Shown here piece by piece: positions 34,306 to 42,739 of a stretch of 64,000 nt of DNA (position 1 is the stretch's first letter; each line of letters starts with the position of its first letter). Source of the DNA: Ancrocorticia sp047602305 (lineage in GTDB: Bacteria > Actinomycetota > Actinomycetes > Actinomycetales > Actinomycetaceae); the NCBI GenBank assembly GCA_047602305.1, contig JASGHO010000001.1, forward strand, positions 992,001 to 1,056,000. The letters run 5' to 3'. The notes under the pieces were generated by a model, which saw only the letters and a program-made list of their open reading frames with translations, made no database searches and was not told where the DNA came from. The translations under genes were made by a program, and so were the position numbers.

Positions 34306-34743
34306 TTACGAACGAACCCTCACCGTGATCGGCGTGGGATTACTCAGGTTGTCGGATACCGGGCAGCGAGTCTCAGCGATCCGCACGATCTCAGCGATCT
34401 CCTCATCTGACGCATCAGCATCGATGGTGAACACCAGCTCGATCGACTGGTATCCCGCGCGTTCGTCGGTGGGCTTACCCTCGAGCCGCGTCGGATCGAG
34501 CGGACCTGAAGCCTCGACCTCAAGCGCGTTGATCTTCACGCCGCGCTCCCTGGCAACCATATGAACCACGACGTTCATGCATCCCATGAAGCCAGCGAGA
34601 ATGTACTCAACCGGATTGGGCCCGGCGTCGTCACCTCCCAACGAAGGCGGCTCATCGATTGTCAAGGTGAAGTCACGTGCCTTGACGACCAGTTTGGTGG
34701 GCGTCTCTGCACTGCCATGCGCGTTAAAAGTCAGGATGGGCAT
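34306..34743 (-). CDS. OsmC-family protein
   Basis: A 145-residue OsmC/Ohr-fold protein, members of which reduce organic hydroperoxides with paired cysteines. VVKARDFTLTIDEPPSLGGDDAGPNPVEYILAGFMGCMNVV includes the first Cys, and IAETRCPVSDNLSNPTPI the second, the spacing seen in the OsmC subfamily. ATG 34743 has AGGA upstream and gives the usual N terminus MPILTFNAHG; a start at 34767 would add eight residues. Probably protects against peroxides. It stands alone between a convergent DUF3592 gene and an MFS gene. Confidence 0.9.
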   Translation of the reverse strand: MPILTFNAHGSAETPTKLVVKARDFTLTIDEPPSLGGDDAGPNPVEYILAGFMGCMNVVVHMVARERGVKINALEVEASGPLDPTRLEGKPTDERAGYQSIELVFTIDADASDEEIAEIVRIAETRCPVSDNLSNPTPITVRVRS

Positions 34744-34876
34744 GTTGATCAGTCCTTTCTGAATCATTCCCTTGAGATAATCCTACGGAGTTAAAGGGAA
34801 AAAGGCACGAGAATGCCCACATTGACCTAGAAGTAGTGGGCGGAGGACATGCCGACGCGGGGACGCCGTCGTCGTT

Positions 34877-36085
34877 CTAGATCCCCTCACGCGTCTTCGG
34901 AGTCCGGCCCGCCGGGAAACACACGAGCACCTGAACCCCGGTTAGCACGGCGAATGCTACCAGCGTGGCCGTCCACGAGCCCGTCTGCTGCGCCAAGAAA
35001 CCCGCGAGAACAGGGCCAAGAGCTGCGAAAAGATAGCCGAGGGACTGCGCCATGCCGGATAGTTGGGTGGTCTCTTGCTGGGTTCGGCCCCGCAGGCTGA
35101 TAAGAGATAGGGCGACGACGAGGGCCGCCCCGCTTCCGAGCCCCGCAACAATGACCCAGAGCAACCCAAGCTGAGGAAACAGCAGAAGCCCAAGAACACC
35201 CACGAAGATGGGCACGCTCGCCGTCAGGGCAGCGGCCACCTGATGGCGTGAGCCCCTCATAAGAAGAGGAATAAGAAGCGTCCCAGCAATGCCGACGATC
35301 TGATAGATAAACAAGTGCCAGCCGGCCTCGTGCTGCGACATGCCCGCCGCGATCTCGATGGTCGGCAGCCATGTCACCATGACGTAGAACGCCGTCGACT
35401 GCACGCCCATAAACGCCGTGACCAGCCAGGCCGTCGGCTGTCGCCACACGCTTGGGAAAGCTACGTCTCCCCCACTCCCCGAAATCTCCCGAACCGACGG
35501 TGCCACACGCACCCGCGGGATCCAGATCAGCGCGACGACCAGCGCCGGAATCGCCCAGAACGCCAGCGCACCACGCCAACCAATCAGGTCCGAAAGGGGA
35601 ACCGCGATGGCCGACGCCACAGAGGCGCCGATCGTGATGCAGGCCGAGTAGATGCCTGTGGCCCGTGAGACCTGCGTACTGTAGTCGCGCTTGACCAACG
35701 TCGGAACCAGTACATTACCCACGGCGATGGCACTTCCGGTGATAGCCGTGCCAACCCAGAGCCCGCCCGTCCCAGTAAAAGAACGAATCACGACACCTAG
35801 GGCGAGGAGCGTCAACGCAACGAGAATCGAGCGTTCCATGCCGAACCGCCTGGAAAGGTGATGCACGAACGGCGAGACCACAGCGAACGCGAGCAGCGGC
35901 AAAGACCCAAGCAATCCCTGCACTGACTCATCAATACCCTCGTCGACACCGATCTGTGGCAGCAGCGGGCCAAGGGTCGTCAACGCCGGGCGGAGGTTGA
36001 GGGCGACGAGAAAAACAAGCGCAACCAGGACGGTGCCTTGAGCGGTTCGCTCCGTTCGCCCTGTATCGCTCACCTTGTTATTCAT
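34877..36085 (-). CDS. MFS transporter, CynX/NimT type
   Basis: A 402-residue transporter. VALVFLVALNLRPALTTLGPLLPQI in helix 1 is the hallmark of the CynX/NimT (cyanate, nitroimidazole) group; HHLSRRFGMERSILVALTLL is motif A and TLVKRDYSTQVSRATGIYSACITIGASVASAIAVPL covers helices 4-5. ATG 36085 is preferred because GGGAGA lies before it; the frame is open to 36118. An ATTAGCCG/CGGCTAAT dyad lies just upstream. It follows the terminator of xylulokinase, so it is a separate unit. Confidence 0.88.
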   Translation of the reverse strand: MNNKVSDTGRTERTAQGTVLVALVFLVALNLRPALTTLGPLLPQIGVDEGIDESVQGLLGSLPLLAFAVVSPFVHHLSRRFGMERSILVALTLLALGVVIRSFTGTGGLWVGTAITGSAIAVGNVLVPTLVKRDYSTQVSRATGIYSACITIGASVASAIAVPLSDLIGWRGALAFWAIPALVVALIWIPRVRVAPSVREISGSGGDVAFPSVWRQPTAWLVTAFMGVQSTAFYVMVTWLPTIEIAAGMSQHEAGWHLFIYQIVGIAGTLLIPLLMRGSRHQVAAALTASVPIFVGVLGLLLFPQLGLLWVIVAGLGSGAALVVALSLISLRGRTQQETTQLSGMAQSLGYLFAALGPVLAGFLAQQTGSWTATLVAFAVLTGVQVLVCFPAGRTPKTREGI

Positions 36086-36122
36086 GCATTCTCCCATCAC
36101 CGTATCAATGTCCGGCATCTAC

Positions 36123-36148
36123 ATTAGCCGGTGATGGGAACGGCTAAT
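36123..36148. promoter_or_regulatory. Dyad upstream of the CynX-type MFS gene
   Basis: ATTAGCCG (36123-36130) and CGGCTAAT (36141-36148) are exact complements with a 10-nt spacer, 38-63 bp before the MFS start. That is where an operator would sit. A regulator gene is not adjacent. Confidence 0.5.
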
Positions 36149-36163
36149 TTCCTCCAAGCTGTT

Positions 36164-36207
36164 GCTTCGCGTGGCGGATCAACACATACCGACCCGCCAC
36201 GCGAAGC
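36164..36207 (-). terminator. Terminator of xylulokinase gene
   Basis: GCTTCGCGTGGCGG (36164-36177) pairs exactly with CCGCCACGCGAAGC (36194-36207) over a 16-nt loop. It begins five bases past the xylB stop. Confidence 0.75.
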
Positions 36208-36211
36208 TCCG

Positions 36212-37657
36212 TCACTGCTCGACGTACAGGTTTCTCCGAGCCGCGTATGCCTCACGAACCTCCGGATGAGACTCCGCCGACACCTTGCGCGCGTTCGAGA
36301 CGTCCCACGTCGGGAGTTCGCCGAGTGCGAGCCATGCCGCCTGACGCGCGGCGCCATTGGCCACATACTCACCGGGTTCGGGAATCCACACGTTCTGTCC
36401 GAAGATCTCGGGGGCGATCTGCTGCACCGCCGCAGACGCCGCTCCTCCACCGATAAGGAGGATCTTCTCCACCGCAAGTCCCTGCTCCACGAACGCATCC
36501 ATACCGTCCGCGAGCGCGCTCAGCAGCCCTTCGACGGCGGCGCGAGCGAGGTTCTCGCGCGTGGCTCCGGCGAGAGTCATTCCGAGCAACGACGCCGTCG
36601 CCCGCGGCAAGTTCGGCGTCCGCTCACCTTGGTAGTAGGGAACGAGCGTCATGCCGCCCGCGCCGGATGCACCTGCGAGCGCGAGGCGATCGAACTCGGC
36701 GTAGTCAACGTTCAGCAGCTCGCGCATCTTGTCGAGGGTCTGCGAGCCGTTCAAGGTGACGGCGAGCGGAAGGAAGCTGTCAGTTGCGGAGGCAAATCCC
36801 GCGAGTGTTCCGCTGGGATCAGCGGCGGGAGTTCCAATCACCGCGGCGACGACGCCCGAGGTCCCAATCGAAATCGAGACGTCACCAACGCCCATCTCCA
36901 GTCCGAGGGCAGCGCCCGCGTTGTCACCGCAACCGGGGCCCAGCTTGATTCCGGCGGGAATCGCCCCTTGTTCCACGGTAACGCCAGCCTCGCCATTCGC
37001 CGCGAGGACGCGGGGAAGGACCACGTCCGAGGTGTCACGGCGTAGTGCCAAGTCGAGGATTTCACGGTCGTACTCGCCGCGCGGGGTCGAGAAGTATCCG
37101 GTTCCGGAAGCGTCGGAACGATCGGTTGCGAGTGCGTCCAGTCCAGCGGCCGGTCCACCAGCAAGCTTCCAGGTCAGCCAGTCGTGCGGCAGAGCCACGG
37201 CGGCCACTCGCGCCGCGTTCTCCGGTTCGGCATCGGCGAGCCAGCGCAGCTTCGTGGCGGTAATCGAGGCGACGGGGACAGTGCCGATTTGCTCGGCCCA
37301 GACGCGAGCGCCGTCGTCGGCCCCGGATCCGCGCACTTCGCCAAGTTCTGCGATGAGATCGACGGCGGCGTCGGCACTGCGGGTGTCATTCCACAGCAGC
37401 GCTTCGCGAATGACTTCGCCTGCCGAATCCAGCACCACCATTCCGTGCTGCTGTCCACCCACGGACATAGCGACGACACCGTCCAGCCCGCCCGCGTTCT
37501 CAATTGCCTCAAGGAGGGCGGTCCACCAGTGATCCGGGTGCACCTCGGTGCCGTCGGGGTGCTTGGCGGTACCGGATCGAACAAGCTCACCGGTGTGTGC
37601 GTCACGGATGAGAACCTTGCATGACTGGGTGGAGGAATCGATTCCTGCGACGAGCAT
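36212..37657 (-). CDS. xylB: Xylulokinase
   Basis: A 481-residue FGGY kinase that phosphorylates D-xylulose to xylulose 5-phosphate for the pentose phosphate pathway. LVAGIDSSTQSCKVLIRD is the first phosphate loop, SVGGQQHGMVVLD and EALLWNDTRSADAA are xylulokinase-specific substrate segments, and GPGCGDNAGAALGLEMGVGDVSISIGTSG covers the FGGY signature region with the catalytic Asp. LIGGGAASAAVQQIAPEIFG is the adenine loop. ATG 37657 has AAAGGA upstream. No xylose isomerase or transporter lies nearby. A TTGAC/GTCAA dyad about 100 bp upstream may bind a xylose regulator. Confidence 0.93.
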   Translation of the reverse strand: MLVAGIDSSTQSCKVLIRDAHTGELVRSGTAKHPDGTEVHPDHWWTALLEAIENAGGLDGVVAMSVGGQQHGMVVLDSAGEVIREALLWNDTRSADAAVDLIAELGEVRGSGADDGARVWAEQIGTVPVASITATKLRWLADAEPENAARVAAVALPHDWLTWKLAGGPAAGLDALATDRSDASGTGYFSTPRGEYDREILDLALRRDTSDVVLPRVLAANGEAGVTVEQGAIPAGIKLGPGCGDNAGAALGLEMGVGDVSISIGTSGVVAAVIGTPAADPSGTLAGFASATDSFLPLAVTLNGSQTLDKMRELLNVDYAEFDRLALAGASGAGGMTLVPYYQGERTPNLPRATASLLGMTLAGATRENLARAAVEGLLSALADGMDAFVEQGLAVEKILLIGGGAASAAVQQIAPEIFGQNVWIPEPGEYVANGAARQAAWLALGELPTWDVSNARKVSAESHPEVREAYAARRNLYVEQ

Positions 37658-37753
37658 ATGTCTGTCCTTTTCTCTTCGTTGAGATGCTAGTTCGTGCCTA
37701 CTCGTGGGCCGTAACAATCCATTTCAGAGTACCGGACCAAGCATCGAAAGTGG

Positions 37754-37770
37754 TTGACAATAATAGTCAA
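37754..37770. promoter_or_regulatory. Dyad upstream of xylB
   Basis: TTGAC (37754-37758) and GTCAA (37766-37770) are complementary with an AT-only spacer. It may be a regulator site, or it may hold back-to-back TTGACA-like -35 elements for xylB and the divergent unknown gene. Confidence 0.45.
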
Positions 37771-37880
37771 ACGTAACGTAGAAATTTGCCCAACAAAGCT
37801 ACGACTTCGTGACGAACAATCGCATACAACATGTTACTGACATGGATATTATTGAAGCAGTGACATAACATCTGCGATTT

Positions 37881-39233
37881 ATGAAGGTGATCAGAACCGT
37901 GAACAGCACTGTCGGCAGCGAAATCCAATTGATCAGCGATGGCGAGGGCATGATGGTCATCGGTAAGAAAACCGACATTGATGATTTTCTGTCCTTCCAC
38001 AACATCAATGATGCTTCCACCAGGGATCTTGATTTCAAACGTTTGACACCACTCCTCAATACGGGTGCCAAAGTGGCCAAGGCTGGCTCTGACCTGTCTG
38101 CCAGCTCCGGTCGGTGGGTCAAATTGACCAAAGAGTCTGCAAGAGCCGTGAAGGAACATGGCCTGATGCCCACCAAAACTCCCGGTGTCAGTCACGCCAT
38201 GATCGGAAGACCTGGCAAGACCCAAAAGTGGCTACAACTCAGCAAAGGGCCGTCTGCAATAGCAACTCCGGTACTGCTTCCCGCTCTAGCCACACTCATG
38301 CAGCAACAGGCTATACAACAACAGATGGACTCGATTATCGACTATCTTGCCGTCGTCGAAGAGAAGGTTGACACCATCCTCCGAGCGCAAAACGATGCAG
38401 TACTCGCAGACATGATCGGCGTTGATCTTGTTGTCAACGAAGCACTCACAGTTCGAGAGACAGTTGGCAGAGTCTCAGAAGTAACTTGGTCAAAGGTACA
38501 AGCTTGCTCCCAGACGATTGCTCGGACTCAAGCCTATGCCGTGAAACGACTCGAAGCACTCACACAGAAACTGGAGAAAATCTCCGACCTCGGTGAGCTT
38601 GCCAAGGCCACAAGGAAGGCGGAACCAGAGGTCCAGGAATGGTTAGCTTTACTCGCACAGTGTTTCCAGCTCCAAGATGGAATTGATGTGCTGGAACTCG
38701 ATCGTGTGCTCGATGGATCTCCTGATGAACTGGATTGTCATCGGATCGGTCTCAGCACTGCCCGACAGAACCGGCTTGATCGTATTTCACGTAGCACATT
38801 TCTTCTCATACATCGGATGACCAATACCATCGAGATGGCCAATTCCAAGGTTCTCTTCAATCCATTCGATTCCCCGGCCGCTGTACGTTCAAGCAACTTG
38901 GTAACTGAGGATATCCTGAGTTTCCATTCCTATCTCGGAATCGAATCCGAGCCGGGAATGAATGAAGCCAAACGTTGGGGCCAAGCCCTTGTCGAGGTTG
39001 GTGACAAGATCGTGGCTGCGAGCGTTGAAGGAGCTACCGCGGTCAAACATTTCGGTAATGAAACCTTCGAACGTACCGCAGACGTCTTCCGCCCCATCGA
39101 CATCGACGGCGACGGGGTTCCGGACAAGTCCCGGGCAACAATGGCAGTCGAGGATGCAGGATCAACCATAATAAACACCGCGTCCGATATGGCCGGGAAG
39201 CTTGGAAAACTGTTTCAGCGCAGCCGTGAGTAG
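37881..39233 (+). CDS. Unrecognised 450-residue helical protein in an AT-richer island
   Basis: No known family was recognised. The first 110 residues are mixed. Residues 125-250 are strongly helical with coiled-coil character (TLMQQQAIQQQMDSIIDYL; AVKRLEALTQKLEKISDLG) next to a moderately hydrophobic stretch, AIATPVLLPALATLM. Near the C terminus a calcium-loop-like DIDGDGVPD occurs at about residues 410-418, followed by an amphipathic helix. No signal peptide. ATG 37881 lacks a ribosome site; GTG 37899 has AAGGTG upstream and may be the true start. Codons are AT-richer than neighbours and the gene sits beside a decayed restriction locus, so it was probably acquired. Confidence 0.75.
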   Translation: MKVIRTVNSTVGSEIQLISDGEGMMVIGKKTDIDDFLSFHNINDASTRDLDFKRLTPLLNTGAKVAKAGSDLSASSGRWVKLTKESARAVKEHGLMPTKTPGVSHAMIGRPGKTQKWLQLSKGPSAIATPVLLPALATLMQQQAIQQQMDSIIDYLAVVEEKVDTILRAQNDAVLADMIGVDLVVNEALTVRETVGRVSEVTWSKVQACSQTIARTQAYAVKRLEALTQKLEKISDLGELAKATRKAEPEVQEWLALLAQCFQLQDGIDVLELDRVLDGSPDELDCHRIGLSTARQNRLDRISRSTFLLIHRMTNTIEMANSKVLFNPFDSPAAVRSSNLVTEDILSFHSYLGIESEPGMNEAKRWGQALVEVGDKIVAASVEGATAVKHFGNETFERTADVFRPIDIDGDGVPDKSRATMAVEDAGSTIINTASDMAGKLGKLFQRSRE

Positions 39234-39348
39234 AATCAAAGACGGTCTCTTTCGGGATATCCCAATAGTCGCAGAAGGTCCCTCTGATTCTCCAGATGAC
39301 TCAGACGAACCCGCCGCAGCCGAATCGATCTCAACGACCAGGCAATAG
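39226..39348 (+). CDS. Possible small acidic protein overlapping the previous stop
   Basis: A GTG inside the last codons of the unknown 450-residue gene opens a 40-codon frame with acidic middle SDSPDDSDEPAAAES. It could be a coupled small protein, or the former C terminus of the larger gene after a frameshift. The composition looks coding but nothing confirms it. Confidence 0.3.
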   Translation: MSRIKDGLFRDIPIVAEGPSDSPDDSDEPAAAESISTTRQ

Positions 39349-39352
39349 ATTG

Positions 39353-39457
39353 CTAGTACGGCCCGAGGAAGCGCTCACCGTTGTAGTGGATCATGTGCGT
39401 GGGATGGTCGGCACACCAGACTTCGGACTCCCAACGAAGCAAGCACATCTCGCTCAA
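39353..39457 (-). pseudogene. 3' relic of a BsuBI/PstI-type restriction endonuclease gene
   Basis: Directly past the methyltransferase stop, in another frame, the minus strand reads WESEVWCADHPTHMIHYNGE then RFLGPY and a TAG. From family knowledge, this is the conserved end of BsuBI/PstI-family endonucleases (WxTEVWxAxxPxHLIHFNGxRFLGPY). Only about 34 codons remain of a protein normally near 315 residues. The catalytic core is missing, so no endonuclease can be made. The deletion joint falls at the methyltransferase 3' end. Confidence 0.8.
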
Positions 39458-40872
39458 AGCTCCCGCAGAGTCTGCGCAGTCGGGAACCGAAGCGTCCTCA
39501 GATCCGTCGCATTAACCTGCGTATGCCCCGAGAACGTCCTGAAGAACTTGTCAATCACTGAAGAGTTGAGCCAAACGCTCAGCCCTTTGGCGAGATCCTC
39601 ATCCAACCCCTTGCCTCCCGTATGGAGTACGTTGAGATGATTCTCGAAGGCAACAGAGCCCGGACACTCAGTTGGCGACCAGGTTCCTGCCACAATTCGT
39701 CTACGTTCCTCTTTCGAGCTGAACCTCTTGACCACGGTGTACCAGCCTTCAGGAAAAAGCATCCCCGATTCCTTTTCGCTGCCGGGCCGGAACCACTGGG
39801 CCTTGCGGATAGCCAAAGGCCAGGTCACCGCACCGTGTTTCAGATTCCCAGGATAGATGAGCGGCGACGCTCCTGGTAATTCAACCTCGCTCAAGGCTTC
39901 TCGGGATCGGAAATCCACGACCCTTCCCGTTGAAACCTGCACACCAAGATCATCAAGAGTGCACGGTTGGGAAAGAACAAGTTCCGCAACAGCCGTATCT
40001 TCTTCGTCCGTTGCCAATCGAATGAAACGGTGGGGATCATTCGGAAAGACGACGTCGTCGTACGAAACAATACGTGACGTGATCTCACCGGTATGGTCTC
40101 GGCTCACCGACAGCTCCACCTCGTCCCTCACCCCATCACGTGTGCCCGCGAAAATGACGTTCTCTTGAAGCACACCCGTATCAGCAAAAACGTTAGATCG
40201 AGAATCAAAAACGTGAATACGATCGAGGGCCAGAGAATCCAGAAGGTGGGCACGGAAGGGACCGAAATAAGGGCCGTTGAAGAAGGATCGAGGCGTGATC
40301 GCAACGAGTTTCCCTCCCGGCTTCAAAGCCGCAATCGACAACGAGAGAAACGCCGCGTAGAGATTGGGAGCGTCAAGGCCGCGTGCTCGCATGGCCTTCC
40401 GATGCTGGCTGGAAACCGCAAGCTTTCCGTATGGAGGATTCTCAATCACCACATCGAACGCTGCATCAAGATCAAGGCCGGCCTCGCGCCCCGTCGAATC
40501 AAGAATGAAGTCAGCCTGAATAACCGTGGCGCGAATCCTGCCCTGTCCCTGTTTCTCACATTCACGCAGCATCGTTTCGAGGTGAGGAATCATGGCCGTA
40601 TCACGTTCAACAGCCACAAGATCTATAGATACCGAAGGACATTCTCGGAGGACTCGGGCAATGAGGGCAGCTGAGAGCACACCAGAACCCGCACCCGGAT
40701 CAAGCACTCGAAGCGTTCCTTCTTCCGGCAACCTAACCATCGACGCAATCAACTCCGCAGCCGCGACCGGAGTGAAGAACTGGCCCATCTCCCCTTGAGT
40801 GCGCGCGTCTACATCGCCAAGGGCAGCGATTCGCTCGCGCTCAGCAAAATCAAGAAGATCTGTCACCATCAT
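39454..40872 (-). CDS. Adenine-N6 DNA methyltransferase, orphan of a BsuBI/PstI-type system
   Basis: A 472-residue type II modification enzyme that transfers methyl from S-adenosylmethionine to adenine. Motif X/I region: GQFFTPVAAAELIASM and VLDPGAGSGVLSAALI; motif IV is VVIENPPYGKLA. The C-terminal half is the target-recognition part (STGRVVDFRSREAL; KHGAVTWPLAIRKAQWF; SSVIDKFFRTFSGHTQVNATDLR). Gamma-class order fits M.BsuBI/M.PstI, whose members run about 480-510 residues, so a few C-terminal residues may be lost. With the endonuclease gene reduced to a relic, it is a solitary methylase that may still mark the chromosome. Expected target CTGCAG-like, by family only. Confidence 0.88.
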   Translation of the reverse strand: MMVTDLLDFAERERIAALGDVDARTQGEMGQFFTPVAAAELIASMVRLPEEGTLRVLDPGAGSGVLSAALIARVLRECPSVSIDLVAVERDTAMIPHLETMLRECEKQGQGRIRATVIQADFILDSTGREAGLDLDAAFDVVIENPPYGKLAVSSQHRKAMRARGLDAPNLYAAFLSLSIAALKPGGKLVAITPRSFFNGPYFGPFRAHLLDSLALDRIHVFDSRSNVFADTGVLQENVIFAGTRDGVRDEVELSVSRDHTGEITSRIVSYDDVVFPNDPHRFIRLATDEEDTAVAELVLSQPCTLDDLGVQVSTGRVVDFRSREALSEVELPGASPLIYPGNLKHGAVTWPLAIRKAQWFRPGSEKESGMLFPEGWYTVVKRFSSKEERRRIVAGTWSPTECPGSVAFENHLNVLHTGGKGLDEDLAKGLSVWLNSSVIDKFFRTFSGHTQVNATDLRTLRFPTAQTLREL

Positions 40873-40927
40873 TCTTAGATCATATCGAAGCCCACCGACA
40901 GCTTTTCCTCAGCGTTTATGCATCAGC

Positions 40928-42310
40928 TCAGTCGAAGATGTCGTCAATGATGCTGCCGAGGATGAAGCCGCCGAGAACCGGGCCGAGGACGCTCATCCCG
41001 CCACCGCCGTTATTTCCACCCTTATTCCCGCGTCCTTGCCCGAAACCACCAAAACCCCAGTCGTTGCCGTCGGGCCGCGAGGAGTCGATGTCTCGCTGGG
41101 CAAGCCGGACTGCTTCGTTGGCCAGTTGTGCGCTGCGGCGCGCGAGTTGCTGCGCCTGCTCGCGCGTTTCCTCGGAAACAACGAGTCGATCAATCTGCGA
41201 ACGGTAGCGGATCGCCTCGGCGTGCCTGGTACGCGCATCCGCACCAATCCAGCCGCGGTGCCCGTTGATGAGTCCGTCGGCGATGCTCAGGGCGTGGTCG
41301 GCTGCCTGGACGTCATGGCGCACGTGCTCAAGCGACGGCAAGGGCCGCGACGCCCGCTCCTGCGCCCGCGCAACCGCAGCATCAAGAGCGGCGTTCGCGG
41401 CGGAAAGGGCAGCCAGTTCAGAAAACGGATCGGTGGCCACACTCGATGCACCCGTGCGAGCCAACTGCGTCTCCAAACGCCGCGCCGCCTCAACCACCTC
41501 AGAAGTGCGAGGGACCCGCGACGCCACAATCAAGTCATTGCGAGAATCAGCAATCACATCGGCGAGCGTGGCCTGCGCCCGGATCGCCTCAAACTCGAAC
41601 CGATCCACACCGTCAATCATCGACGACGCCCGCCGCACCGTCTCAGTAGCCGTCTCCAGCGCAAGGTTGGCTTCCTCCATCTGGCCCGCGCTCCGTCGTC
41701 GTTCAGATACGTCCAACGAACGCGCCGCGAAATCCAGCAGCCGCTCGGTCTCGCCCGTGGTGAACCGCAGCCGCCCGAGCGCCTCCGGCGTGTACTGCTC
41801 GCCGAGCCGCGCAACAATCTCATTGATTTCGGGAAGCCGCGCGCGCATCCGCTCAATGTCAGCGCGCACCGCTTCGAGGACAGCCGGAGCCTGCCGCACC
41901 CGCTCGACCTGCCCGCGCAACGCCTCAGTCTCGGTGTCCAGAACCTGCTCGGCCCACTCACACAGCTGAACGATGCGGGCGTTTCGCGTGCGCAGTTCTT
42001 CGACGGTATCGGGGATATCGTCGTGATTGAGCTGATGCAGATGGAACGCCTCGCCCATGTGCTTCTTCACGGCCTCAAGCGCGTCGCGCAGCCGCTGGGT
42101 AGCGTTCGTGCCGATCTCAGCTATGGCAAAACCCAACTCGTCCTCGGTGGTATGGATTCGTTCGTCAGCCGCCACAATTGCTGTGCGCGCACGGAACGCC
42201 AGGTCATCGTCGGCGGCCTCCTGCCGCGTTTGATCCTCGCTCTTACGTATTCCCCAAAAACCGGCCATGCCGCCGATTTTATCCGAGGGAGAGGTCCCGG
42301 CGTGCGTCAT
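40928..42310 (-). CDS. Coiled-coil protein related to the C-terminal part of TPM-domain proteins
   Basis: A 460-residue soluble, largely helical protein rich in Ala, Arg and Glu. TTEDELGFAIAEIGTNATQRLRDALEAVKKHMGEAFHLHQL and the long coil that follows resemble the cytoplasmic region of actinobacterial TPM-phosphatase-domain proteins. The C terminus, Gly-rich then GGMSVLGPVLGGFILGSIIDDIFD, is also typical of them. The TPM domain itself and membrane span are absent, so this is a shortened or split version. Start ATG 42310 or, less clearly, ATG 42268. Function unknown, possibly linked to membrane-protein quality control. Confidence 0.7.
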   Translation of the reverse strand: MTHAGTSPSDKIGGMAGFWGIRKSEDQTRQEAADDDLAFRARTAIVAADERIHTTEDELGFAIAEIGTNATQRLRDALEAVKKHMGEAFHLHQLNHDDIPDTVEELRTRNARIVQLCEWAEQVLDTETEALRGQVERVRQAPAVLEAVRADIERMRARLPEINEIVARLGEQYTPEALGRLRFTTGETERLLDFAARSLDVSERRRSAGQMEEANLALETATETVRRASSMIDGVDRFEFEAIRAQATLADVIADSRNDLIVASRVPRTSEVVEAARRLETQLARTGASSVATDPFSELAALSAANAALDAAVARAQERASRPLPSLEHVRHDVQAADHALSIADGLINGHRGWIGADARTRHAEAIRYRSQIDRLVVSEETREQAQQLARRSAQLANEAVRLAQRDIDSSRPDGNDWGFGGFGQGRGNKGGNNGGGGMSVLGPVLGGFILGSIIDDIFD

Positions 42311-42410
42311 GCCACCGGGGACACAAGCCCAAATTTTTTCGACGACGCCCGCGCCTCCCTCGAGTATTAAGTCCAGCAGGTTCTCGGGTCACCGAGTTCA
42401 GTTTTCGCCG

Positions 42411-42489
42411 CACGTCCGCGAGTCGACTACTACCCAAACACGTCCACGAGTCGGCTGATACCTGAACACGTCCGCGCGTTGGATTCAAA
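42411..42489. repeat. Three degenerate tandem repeats of about 28 bp
   Basis: Units begin CACGTCC at 42411, 42439 and 42467. The first two are 28 bp (CACGTCCGCGAGTCG and CACGTCCACGAGTCG at their starts, TACC near their ends); the third is 23 bp and diverged. They abut the inverted-repeat element at 42490. Stacked repeats beside an inverted end resemble transposase-binding sites at a transposon terminus. Confidence 0.65.
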
Positions 42490-42690
42490 CTAGATGATTG
42501 ATTCCCAGCTTGGTGAGTTGTGGGATGCGGGTTTGGGGTGTTGCGGAGGGTAGTGAGATCGAGGTTCGCGCACTAGTCGATGCAAAAGTCCGGGTATATG
42601 TTACGGCCGTGCCATATATGGCATGCCGGTGACATATATCCGGAAATATGCATCAATTTCTCGGGACATCCCAAAGAATCAATCATCTAG
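42490..42690. mobile_element. MITE-like element with 15-bp terminal inverted repeats
   Basis: CTAGATGATTGATTC (42490-42504) and GAATCAATCATCTAG (42676-42690) are exact complements bounding 201 bp. The interior codes for nothing and holds a 54-bp imperfect hairpin (42590-42643) centred on TGCCATATATGGCA. No target-site duplication was clear. Together with the tandem repeats on its left it looks like a small non-autonomous element or remains of a larger insertion. The rest of 42311-42739 shows no gene. Confidence 0.6.
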
Positions 42691-42739
42691 ACCCGTTCGC
42701 GGGCCGGCCGCCAGCGACACCGCCTACTTGCAGCCCCGC

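Noticed and set aside
37881..39233. DIDGDGVPD motif considered as proof of a calcium-binding dockerin
   Set aside because: Only one loop is present and the rest of the protein has no dockerin or EF-hand pairing.
40799..42370. 523-codon plus-strand frame opposite the coiled-coil gene
   Set aside because: Arg-rich antisense sequence spanning two genes and their gap; no start signal.
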